NCBI GenBank assembly: GCA_023667315.1
Contig: JAMPAI010000016.1
Coordinates: 1 to 41,396, forward strand
Source of the DNA: Ruminococcus flavefaciens
GTDB taxonomy: Bacteria; Bacteroidota; Bacteroidia; Bacteroidales; P3
Direction of reading: 5' to 3'
Length of the DNA stretch: 41,396 bases
Below, piece after piece: positions 9,863 to 16,805 of this stretch. A program made the position numbers and the translations under genes. The notes below the pieces were generated by a model. It ran no database searches. It was not told where the DNA came from and was given only the letters and a program-made list of their open reading frames with translations. Each line of letters starts with the position of its first letter. Within the stretch, counting starts at the first letter, position 1.

Positions 9863-9895
9863 AAAAAAGCCAACTCTTTTGAGTTGGCTTTTTTT
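9863..9895. terminator. Bidirectional terminator downstream of repeat copy 1
   Basis: AAAAAAGCCAACTC, loop TTTT, GAGTTGGCTTTTTT: a perfect 14-bp stem with A- and T-runs on both sides. Confidence 0.8.
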
Positions 9896-9929
9896 GAAGT
9901 GCTGTATTGGTGCCTTGGACGAAGGTGGG

Positions 9930-10057
9930 AAGAAACGGATTCTAAGGGATGAGATGCAACGCAATCGATGGGTGAGCCTGAGGGAGCGTACTTATGTACG
10001 TGACCGAAGAGCGACCCCTCGATTGCGGCAGCAGATCGCCCTTAGAATCCGTTTCTT
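9930..10057. repeat. 128-bp imperfect palindrome abutting the der stop codon
   Basis: Outer arms of 19 bp (9930-9948 and 10039-10057) are perfect complements. Inner segments GCAATCGA and GGGT also pair, and the centre is GTAC-TTAT-GTAC. The right arm ends at the base before the der stop codon (10058-10060), so on the minus strand it is the immediate 3' untranslated region of der. There is no T-run, so it is not an ordinary terminator. A related half-element lies next to the pyrG stop. Confidence 0.75.
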
Positions 10058-11365
10058 CTATTTTTCGCGGAAGAAGATTTTCATCGGGACACCGGTAAAA
10101 TCCCACAGCCTGCGCAGCTGGTTCTCCACAAAACGCCTGTAGGGTTCCTTTACGTATTGGGGCAGGTTGCAGAAGAGGGCGAACATGGGATATTGCCCCG
10201 GCAGCTGGGTAATGTACTTTATCTTTACCGACTTGCCCTTATAGACGGGTGGCGGGGTCTGCTTGAGGATGGGCAGCAGGGTCTCGTTGAGGTCGGAGGT
10301 GGAGATGCGGCGCGAGCGGTTCTCGTGCACCTGCTTGGCCATTTCCAGCACCTTGTAGATACGCTGCTTGTTGACAACGGAGGTGAACACGATGGGAATG
10401 TCGTTGTCGGGGGCGAGGCGTTCGCGCACCGCGGCCTCGTATTTCTTGAGCGTGTTGTTTTCCTTCTCCACCAGGTCCCACTTGTTCACGACCACCACCA
10501 CGCCCTTGTTGTTGCGGCGGCAGAGGGCGTACAGGTTCAGGTCCTGCGCCTCGATTCCGCTTTCGGCGTCGAGCATGAGGATGCACACGTCGCTGTTCTC
10601 GATGGCGCGTATGGAGCGCATCACCGAGTAGAACTCTATGTTCTCGGTTACCTTCTGCTTGCGCCGTATGCCGGCGGTGTCCACCAAGTAAAAGTCGAAG
10701 TCGAACAGCTTGTAGCGGGTAAGCACCGTATCGCGCGTGGTGCCGGCGATGGGGGTCACGATATTGCGTTCCTGCCCGATAAAGGCGTTGATGATGGACG
10801 ATTTGCCCACGTTGGGGCGGCCTATCACGGTAATGCGGGGCAGGTCGTCGTTCTGCAGCGGCTCTTCGGGTTCGCCCATGTCGCGCACCACTTCGTCGAG
10901 CAGGTCGCCGGTGCCGCCGCCGTTGGCCGCCGAGAGGCAGAAGAGGGTGTCGAAGCCCAGGGCGTAGAACTCGGACGAAAGCCCCAGTTTGTCGGGGCTG
11001 TCGATCTTGTTCACCACCAGGTGAACCGGCTTGTCGGTGCGCCGCAAGAGCTGCGCCACGTCTTCGTCCATGGGGGTGATGCCGTCTTTGCCGTCCACGA
11101 GAAAGAGAATCACGTCGGCTTCGTCGATGGCCAGTTCCACCTGCTTGCGGATCTCGCTGTTAAAGGAGTCTTCGTTGTCCAGCAGATAGCCGCCGGTGTC
11201 GATTACCGAGAATTCCTTGCCGTTCCAGTCGCCGGTGCCGTAGTTGCGGTCGCGCGTAACACCGCTGGTTTCGTCAACGATGGCGTGACGGCTTTGTATA
11301 AGGCGGTTGAACAGGGTGGATTTGCCCACATTGGGTCTGCCCACGATGGCTACGATGTTGCGCAT
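10058..11365 (-). CDS. der: Ribosome biogenesis GTPase Der (EngA)
   Basis: This 435-residue cytosolic double GTPase helps assemble the 50S ribosomal subunit. The first G domain shows GRPNVGKST (about 9-17), then DTGG and NKID; the second shows GRPNVGKSS (about 179-187), DTAGIRR and NKWD. A C-terminal KH-like domain (about 350-435) ends in KIFFREK. Two tandem G domains plus KH are diagnostic for Der. The start at 11365 ([12 protein letters not shown]) is preferred to the ATG four codons upstream because homologues begin right before the first G1 motif. The gene lies downstream of a tRNA-Met on the same strand, separated by a terminator. Its 3' end abuts a long palindrome. Confidence 0.96.
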   Translation of the reverse strand: MRNIVAIVGRPNVGKSTLFNRLIQSRHAIVDETSGVTRDRNYGTGDWNGKEFSVIDTGGYLLDNEDSFNSEIRKQVELAIDEADVILFLVDGKDGITPMDEDVAQLLRRTDKPVHLVVNKIDSPDKLGLSSEFYALGFDTLFCLSAANGGGTGDLLDEVVRDMGEPEEPLQNDDLPRITVIGRPNVGKSSIINAFIGQERNIVTPIAGTTRDTVLTRYKLFDFDFYLVDTAGIRRKQKVTENIEFYSVMRSIRAIENSDVCILMLDAESGIEAQDLNLYALCRRNNKGVVVVVNKWDLVEKENNTLKKYEAAVRERLAPDNDIPIVFTSVVNKQRIYKVLEMAKQVHENRSRRISTSDLNETLLPILKQTPPPVYKGKSVKIKYITQLPGQYPMFALFCNLPQYVKEPYRRFVENQLRRLWDFTGVPMKIFFREK

Positions 11366-11381
11366 GAGAGGTGGCATTTAC

Positions 11382-11418
11382 AAAAAAAGGCTCGCCCAAA
11401 CGTCTTGTGCAAGCCTTT
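11382..11418 (-). terminator. Terminator of tRNA-Met
   Basis: On the minus strand AAAGGCTTGC pairs with GCGAGCCTTT (one wobble pair) and is followed by a T-run. It lies just after the tRNA and before the der start. Confidence 0.65.
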
Positions 11419-11426
11419 CCGATTAG

Positions 11427-11498
11427 TAGCGGGGGCAGGATTCGAACCTACGACCTCCGGGTTATGAGCCCGACGAGCTGCCTCTGCTCTACCCCGCA
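11427..11498 (-). tRNA. tRNA-Met (CAU), initiator-like
   Basis: A 72-nt cloverleaf: acceptor TGCGGGG/CCCCGCT, D stem GAGC/GCTC, anticodon stem TCGGG/CCCGG with loop CTCATAA (anticodon CAT), T stem GTAGG/CCTGC. The first base pair is T1-T72, not a Watson-Crick pair, and three G-C pairs sit below the anticodon loop. Both are hallmarks of initiator tRNA (the classic case has C1-A72). CCA is not encoded. Confidence 0.93.
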
Positions 11499-11507
11499 AT
11501 GTGGGTG

Positions 11508-11539
11508 CAAAGGTACTACAAATTTCTGTAATGTGCAAA
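11508..11539 (-). promoter_or_regulatory. Promoter of tRNA-Met
   Basis: On the minus strand TTTG, 20 bases, TACCTTTG: the same exact arrangement as the tRNA-Lys promoter. The tRNA starts about 10 bases after the -7 box. Confidence 0.75.
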
Positions 11540-11600
11540 ACATGCAATCCGATTGCGGTGGAAAAGCCGTAAATTCGCCCGAATTTAAAAACGTTTTGCC

Positions 11601-13838
11601 ATGTCGCAACAAGCCACTTATCCGCTGTTGAAGCTGCATTGCGCCGGATGCGCGCACCGCGCCGAAACCATCGCCTCCGCCCAGCCGGGTGTGGAGAAGG
11701 CCGCCGCCAATTTCGCCGCCGGACTGCTTACGGTGGAATACAACGGCGACTTCCGTCCCGAACAGTTACAGAAAGCCATACAGGATGCCGGCTACGACCT
11801 GATTGTCGATGCCCGCGACCCCTTTACCGAACAGGAAAAGGAGAACCGCAAGCTGTACATCAAGCTTAAGAAACGGGTCATCGTTACCTGGATCCTCGCC
11901 CTGCCGCTCATGGTGTTGGGCATGGCGCACGGCTGGCATTTTCCGGGCAAGGACATCATCATGATGTGGCTCTCGTTCTTTATCCTCTACATCGGGGGGC
12001 GCGATTTCGTGCGCAACGCCTGGAACCTGGCCCGCCAGTGGAGCGCCAACATGGATACGCTGGTGGCCGTGAGTGCGCTGGTGTCGTTCGCATTCAGCCT
12101 CTTTACACTCTGTTTTCCGCAGTACTGGCAGCGCCACGGCATGGAGGCGCATGTGTATTTCGAGGCCTCGGGCATGATTGTGGCCTTCGTGCTGCTGGGC
12201 AAGCTCATGGAGGGGCGCGCCAAGAACGGCACCTCCAAGGCCCTGCAGGACCTGATGCACCTGCAGCCCGACACGGCCTTCCTCATAGAGGCAGGAGGCG
12301 AGCGGCAGGTGCCCGTGAGCCAGTTGCAGCCGGGACAGAAGGTAAGCGTGCACCCGGGAGCCCAGATTCCCGTGGACGGCAGGGTGTGCGGCGGTTCCTC
12401 GTATGTGGATGAAAGCATGATTACCGGCGAGCCCGTGGCCGTGGCCAAGGAAGCGGGCAGCAAGGTGGTGGCCGGCACGGTGAACCAGAAGGGAAGGTTA
12501 GAGGTGGAGATTACCGGCGTGGGGCAGGGCACGGTGCTGGCGGGCATCGTGCGCATGGTGCGCCAGGCGCAGGGCAGCAAGGCGCCCGTGCAGCGTGTGG
12601 CCGACAAGGTGGCGGCCGTTTTCGTGCCGGTGATCCTCTGTCTGTCGGTGATAACCTTTACCGTGTGGCTTATAGTTGGCGGTACGGCGGAATTCAACCG
12701 GGCGCTTGTGTGCGCACTTTCGGTGCTGGTGATCGCCTGTCCCTGCGCGCTGGGGCTGGCCACGCCCACGGCGTTGATGGTGGGCATGGGGCGCGCGGCG
12801 CAGAACCATATCCTGATAAAGGACGCCTCGGCCTTGGAGAACCTTTGCCACACCCAGGCCATCGTCCTCGACAAGACGGGCACGCTCACGATGGGCAGTC
12901 CGGAAGTGAGCGCGTATCTTACAGGCGAGGCGCTTTCGCCCCGGCTGTGGGCGCTGTTCAGGGCTGCCGAACAGAAGAACGACCACCCGCTGGCTGCCGC
13001 CGCCGCAAGATGGGCGGAAACCCTTATGGCGGAGCGTGCCTTGCCGGCGGAAACCCTGGAAGATTTCGGGAAGTACGAGACCCTTACCGGAAAAGGCCTT
13101 GAATTCTCTTATCAGGGCACGGAATACTGGATCGGCGGGCTGTCGCTGCTGCACGAGAAGAAGGCGGCGCTGGCCACGGACTGGCAGGAAAGCCTTGCCG
13201 CATGGCAGGAAAAAGCCTACAGCCTGGTGTTTTTCGGCGCGGGCGGCGCGGTGTATCTGGCGCTCGGCGTATCGGACAAGCTGAAGCCCTGCGCGGCTTC
13301 GGTGGTGAAACGCCTGCAAGGGCAGGGCATTGAGGTGCACCTGCTTACGGGCGACCACGAGAAGGCGGCCGCGGCCCTGGCTTCGGAACTGGGCATCTTG
13401 CACTACAAGGCGGGCGTGCTGCCGCAGGGCAAGCAGGACTACATCAAGGCATTGCAGGAACAGGGCAAGAAAACGGCCATGGTGGGCGACGGCATCAACG
13501 ACAGCCAGGCGCTGGCCACGGCCGACGTGAGCATCGCGCTCAAGCGGGGCACGGACATCGCCATGAACGTGGCCTCTGTGGTGCTGGTGGGCGATGCCGA
13601 GAACGACATCGCGGCGCTTCCCAAGGCCGTGAGCCTCTCGCGCCGGACGTACCGCGTCATCAAGCAGAACCTCTTCTGGGCGTTCATCTACAACGTAATC
13701 GGCATCGTGCTGGCCAGCGGCCTGCTCTATCCCTTCTTCGGCTGGACGCTCAACCCCATGATAGCCAGCGCGGCCATGGCCTTCAGCTCCGTGTCGGTGG
13801 TAAGCAACAGCCTCCGCCTGAAATTCGGCAGGGAGTAA
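11601..13838 (+). CDS. copA: Copper-exporting P-type ATPase
   Basis: This 745-residue inner-membrane P1B ATPase pumps Cu(I) out of the cytosol using ATP. It has one N-terminal metal-binding domain with CAGC (Cys14, Cys17), four early membrane segments, the actuator loop with TGEP, the metal-binding CPC in ACPCALG (Cys380-Pro-Cys382), the phosphorylation site DKTGTLT (Asp424), an HPLA nucleotide-binding motif, [10 protein letters not shown], and a last membrane pair with YN and MxxSS. CPC together with YN and MxxSS indicates the Cu(I) subgroup. A TAAATTCG sequence at 11570-11577 may be a variant -7 element, though no -33 box fits. It is transcribed divergently from the tRNA and ends at a shared terminator region. 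Confidence 0.93.
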   Translation: MSQQATYPLLKLHCAGCAHRAETIASAQPGVEKAAANFAAGLLTVEYNGDFRPEQLQKAIQDAGYDLIVDARDPFTEQEKENRKLYIKLKKRVIVTWILALPLMVLGMAHGWHFPGKDIIMMWLSFFILYIGGRDFVRNAWNLARQWSANMDTLVAVSALVSFAFSLFTLCFPQYWQRHGMEAHVYFEASGMIVAFVLLGKLMEGRAKNGTSKALQDLMHLQPDTAFLIEAGGERQVPVSQLQPGQKVSVHPGAQIPVDGRVCGGSSYVDESMITGEPVAVAKEAGSKVVAGTVNQKGRLEVEITGVGQGTVLAGIVRMVRQAQGSKAPVQRVADKVAAVFVPVILCLSVITFTVWLIVGGTAEFNRALVCALSVLVIACPCALGLATPTALMVGMGRAAQNHILIKDASALENLCHTQAIVLDKTGTLTMGSPEVSAYLTGEALSPRLWALFRAAEQKNDHPLAAAAARWAETLMAERALPAETLEDFGKYETLTGKGLEFSYQGTEYWIGGLSLLHEKKAALATDWQESLAAWQEKAYSLVFFGAGGAVYLALGVSDKLKPCAASVVKRLQGQGIEVHLLTGDHEKAAAALASELGILHYKAGVLPQGKQDYIKALQEQGKKTAMVGDGINDSQALATADVSIALKRGTDIAMNVASVVLVGDAENDIAALPKAVSLSRRTYRVIKQNLFWAFIYNVIGIVLASGLLYPFFGWTLNPMIASAAMAFSSVSVVSNSLRLKFGRE

Positions 13839-13862
13839 GGATTCTATCCTTTTCCGGAAAAT

Positions 13863-13907
13863 AAAAAAGTGATTGGCCGGTTCTTTTGCAGAACCCGTCA
13901 ATCACTT
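13863..13907 (-). terminator. Terminator of the DUF2795 gene
   Basis: AAGTGATTG...CAATCACTT encloses an inner GGTTCT/AGAACC stem. On the minus strand it is followed by a run of six T. It may also slow transcripts from copA. Confidence 0.7.
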
Positions 13908-13958
13908 CTTGATGTTTATACCCTTGCGTTATGCCGTTGCCTCCGGCAGGAAGCAGGC

Positions 13959-14180
13959 TTAGTATTCGTCTTCGTGAAAGAAGAAGTCTTCTTTGGTGGG
14001 GTAGTCGGGCCAGATTTCCTCGATGCCGTCGTACACGATGCCTTCGTCCTCCAATTCCTCGAGATTTTCGAGGATCTCTTGCGGGAGACCCGAACGTTGC
14101 GCGTAATCGATCAGTTCCGATTTCGATGCCGGCCAAGGAGCATCCTCTAACTTTGAAGCCATTTCTAACGTCCAATACAT
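13959..14180 (-). CDS. DUF2795 small acidic protein
   Basis: A 73-residue acidic protein conserved across Bacteroidota: MYWTLEMASKLEDAPWPASK, then ELIDYAQRSG, NLEELEDEG and IEEIWPDYPTKEDFFF near the end. The start at 14180 was chosen because family members begin MYWTLE; an upstream in-frame ATG at 14207 would lie in the promoter. No catalytic motif is visible and the function is unknown. It is monocistronic, with a -7 element and a strong terminator. Confidence 0.9.
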   Translation of the reverse strand: MYWTLEMASKLEDAPWPASKSELIDYAQRSGLPQEILENLEELEDEGIVYDGIEEIWPDYPTKEDFFFHEDEY

Positions 14181-14204
14181 AGCGTCTCCCAAAAAAAATT
14201 TTTG

Positions 14205-14212
14205 CAAAGGTA
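14205..14212 (-). promoter_or_regulatory. -7 element of the DUF2795 gene
   Basis: TACCTTTG on the minus strand, 25 bases before the start codon at 14180. No TTTG box is found at the exact spacing. Confidence 0.5.
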
Positions 14213-14329
14213 CATCATTTGTAGCAAACTACGAAGTAAAACAATGAGTATTTGTGCGGACTGCGGGTAGGTTCGCCCGTAAATTTTAACTAAATTCGCC
14301 CTCTGTATATCCAAAAGCGAATATCGCCC

Positions 14330-15400
14330 ATGCCTTTTATCGAAAACAACGCCCGCTGGCTGCGGATTCTCGGCACGCCCCTTACGCCTTTCTATGCCTT
14401 GGGGAGCGCTTTGCACAACCGTCGGTACGACAGCGGCCGGGCGGATTCGGCCTCTTTCGGATTTCCCGTAATCTGCGTGGGCAACCTCTGTGCCGGCGGC
14501 AGCGGCAAGACCCCCGCCACCGAATACCTCGTGCGCCTGCTCTCGCCCCTTTGCCATGTGGGCGTGGTGAGCCGCGGCTACGGGCGCTCCACCCGCGGGA
14601 ACATCCTGGCCAAACCCGGCATGGACGCCGCCCAGATAGGCGACGAACCCATGCAGTACCTGCAGAAGTTCGGGCAGGGCACGCCCCACGGATTCTCGCT
14701 CTACCTGGCCGCCGAACGCAGGGAAGGCATCGCCGAACTTAAGGCATTGCGCCCCGAATGCGGCGTGGTGGTGCTTGACGACGCCTACCAGCACAGGAAA
14801 GTAAGGGCGGGGCTCAACATCCTGCTTACCGAATACGGGCGCCCCTACTTCAAGGACCGCCTCCTGCCCATGGGGCTTCTGCGCGAGAGCCGGAAGGGGA
14901 GCCGCCGCGCCGACATCATCGTGGTGACCAAGTGCCCCGAAACGCTTTCGCAGGTGCAGAAAGAGGCCTTCCTCGCCGAATGCAGGCCCCTGCCGCACCA
15001 GAAGGTGTTCTTCAGCGCCATCGAATACGAGCGCCTGGAGCTTTCGCCCAGCCTCGTGTTGCTTACCGGCATCGCCCGTCCCGAACCCATGGAGGAACAT
15101 CTGCGGCGGCAGGGCTTCGACATACTGAGGCACTTCCGTTTCGGCGACCACCATGCCTACACGGAAGGCGACCTGCGGCCCGTGGCGGCCTATTGCCGGG
15201 CGGCGGCCGCGCAGAAAAAAGAACTAACTTTGCTCACCACGCAGAAAGACCTTGCCCGTCTCGACCGTCCGGAACTCCGCCGGGTGCTGGAGGGCGTTCC
15301 CTTGCGCGCGCTTCCCATACGGATGAGGTTCCTTTTCGGCGAGGGCGAGGCATTCGACCGCGAGATACTGCGTTTCGCGGCATCCTACGAAAAAATCTAA
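14330..15400 (+). CDS. lpxK: Tetraacyldisaccharide 4'-kinase
   Basis: This 356-residue inner-membrane-associated kinase phosphorylates the lipid A precursor disaccharide-1-phosphate at the 4' position to make lipid IVA. The P-loop GNLCAGGSGKTP is at 51-62, followed by VSRGYGRSTRG, the conserved DDAYQHRKV, and the segment containing LLPMGLLRE and ADIIVVTKCP. Length is normal. A TAAATTCG at 14291-14298 may be a variant -7 element. It heads a run of four genes with gaps of 9 to 12 bases, so it is probably co-transcribed with punA, the SpoU methyltransferase and the PPDK-like gene. Confidence 0.95.
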   Translation: MPFIENNARWLRILGTPLTPFYALGSALHNRRYDSGRADSASFGFPVICVGNLCAGGSGKTPATEYLVRLLSPLCHVGVVSRGYGRSTRGNILAKPGMDAAQIGDEPMQYLQKFGQGTPHGFSLYLAAERREGIAELKALRPECGVVVLDDAYQHRKVRAGLNILLTEYGRPYFKDRLLPMGLLRESRKGSRRADIIVVTKCPETLSQVQKEAFLAECRPLPHQKVFFSAIEYERLELSPSLVLLTGIARPEPMEEHLRRQGFDILRHFRFGDHHAYTEGDLRPVAAYCRAAAAQKKELTLLTTQKDLARLDRPELRRVLEGVPLRALPIRMRFLFGEGEAFDREILRFAASYEKI

Positions 15401-15412
15401 ATACGAAACGAT

Positions 15413-16234
15413 ATGGAACTGTTCGAAAAAATTCAGGAAACGGTAACCTACATCAACCGCGTTACCGAAAACTACAAGCCGGAAATCGGGGTCATTCTCG
15501 GTTCGGGCCTCGGCACCTTGGTCGATGAATTGGATATCGAAAAAACCGTTGCGTATAAAGACATTCCCCATTTTCCCGTTTCCACCGTGGCCGGACACAA
15601 GGGGCAGCTGCTCTTTGCCCGCCTCAAGAGCGGCAAGCGCGTGGTGGCCATGCAGGGACGCTTTCACTATTACGAAGGCTATCCGATGAGTGCGGTTACC
15701 TTTCCCGTTTTCGTCATGAAGGCCTTAGGGGTGAAAGACCTGTTGGTGTCTAACGCATCGGGCGGCATGAACCCCAACTACCAGGTGGGCGACATCGTTT
15801 TTATCAAAGACCATATAAACCTGCTGCCCAATCCGTTGATTGGACCCAACGATGAACGTTTCGGCGAACGCTTCCCCTCCATGCACAACGCCTACGACAA
15901 GGGGTTGCTTCAACACGGGCTCGACACGGCCGCCCGCATGGGCATCAAGGTTCACACGGGGGTGTATGTGGGCACCACGGGTCCCACCTTTGAAACTCCC
16001 TCGGAATACCGCTACTTCCGCGTAATCGGCGGCGATGCGGTGGGTATGAGCACGGTGCCCGAGGTTATTATTGCCAACTATCTGGGTATGAGAGTGATGG
16101 GGCTTTCCGTAATTTCAGACCTCGGCGGTGGCGAAGTGGTTCTGGAAGTAAGCCACGAGGAAGTGCTGGCGGCGGTGGAAAAAACCGTTTCGGTTCTGGT
16201 TGGATTGGTCAAGGAAATTCTGGAAACGCTGTAG
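15413..16234 (+). CDS. punA: Purine nucleoside phosphorylase (PNP-I family)
   Basis: This 273-residue cytosolic enzyme splits purine nucleosides with phosphate to base and ribose-1-phosphate in purine salvage. Motifs include GVILGSGLG (26-34), AGHKGQL, the phosphate-binding QGRFHYYEGY (81-90), VSNASGGMNP, GPTFETPSEYR and VGMSTVPE. Length fits the trimeric class. One substitution stands out: the family segment usually ending in Asn that contacts the purine (TN in well-studied enzymes) reads VISDLGGG here, placing Asp236 at that position. The gene starts 12 bases after lpxK and lies 9 bases before the SpoU gene. Confidence 0.93.
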   Translation: MELFEKIQETVTYINRVTENYKPEIGVILGSGLGTLVDELDIEKTVAYKDIPHFPVSTVAGHKGQLLFARLKSGKRVVAMQGRFHYYEGYPMSAVTFPVFVMKALGVKDLLVSNASGGMNPNYQVGDIVFIKDHINLLPNPLIGPNDERFGERFPSMHNAYDKGLLQHGLDTAARMGIKVHTGVYVGTTGPTFETPSEYRYFRVIGGDAVGMSTVPEVIIANYLGMRVMGLSVISDLGGGEVVLEVSHEEVLAAVEKTVSVLVGLVKEILETL

Positions 16235-16243
16235 CCTCAGGCC

Positions 16244-16795
16244 ATGTCCGAACATAGACTCAAGACGATGCAGGAACTGGGCCGTATCGACGCGGCCCGG
16301 TTCAAGGCGTCGGAGAAATTTCCCGTGTGCGTGGTGCTCGACAACGTGCGCAGCATGCACAACATCGGCTCCTGTTTCCGCACCTGCGATGCGTTCAAGA
16401 TAGAGAAACTCTACCTGTGCGGCATTACCGCCGTGCCGCCCCATCGCGAGATCGAGAAGGCCGCCCTGGGCGCCACCCTGAGCGTGGACTGGGCCTATTG
16501 CGAACAAAGCCTGCAGGCGGTAAGCGAACTGCGCGGACAGGGCTATGCCGTGTATGCCGCCGAACAGGTGCATGGCAGCACACCCTTGCAGGACTTCAGG
16601 CCGCCGGCGGGGCAGAAGCTGGCCTTCGTGTTCGGCAACGAGGTGGAGGGCGTGGCGCAGGAGGTGGTGGACGCCTGCCAGGGGGCGGTGGAGATTCCTC
16701 AGTTCGGCACCAAACATTCGCTCAACATCTCGGTTTCCATCGGCATCGTGCTTTGGCAGGCCCTGGGCTCCTGTCTCGAACCGGGGCGGCTGTAA
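16244..16795 (+). CDS. TrmH/SpoU family RNA 2'-O-methyltransferase
   Basis: A 183-residue SPOUT-fold enzyme that should methylate a ribose in tRNA or rRNA with S-adenosylmethionine. The three SpoU motifs are present: DNVRSMHNIGSCFRTCDAF (motif 1, about 33-51, with the Asn and Arg), FVFGNEVEGV (motif 2) and IPQFGTKHSLNISVSIGI (motif 3). It is close to the minimal SPOUT length with no extra RNA-binding domain, so the exact target cannot be told. Start at 16244, 9 bases after punA, and 10 bases before the PPDK-like gene. Confidence 0.9.
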   Translation: MSEHRLKTMQELGRIDAARFKASEKFPVCVVLDNVRSMHNIGSCFRTCDAFKIEKLYLCGITAVPPHREIEKAALGATLSVDWAYCEQSLQAVSELRGQGYAVYAAEQVHGSTPLQDFRPPAGQKLAFVFGNEVEGVAQEVVDACQGAVEIPQFGTKHSLNISVSIGIVLWQALGSCLEPGRL

Positions 16796-16805
16796 TACAG
16801 AAATT

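Noticed and set aside
9517-9864. Open frame through repeat copy 1, similar to one in copy 2
   Set aside because: The similarity is explained by the DNA repeat. Of the four differences I could compare within the shared frame, two change the residue, the protein is rich in Arg/Ala/Trp as GC hairpins would give, and no start or promoter context supports it.
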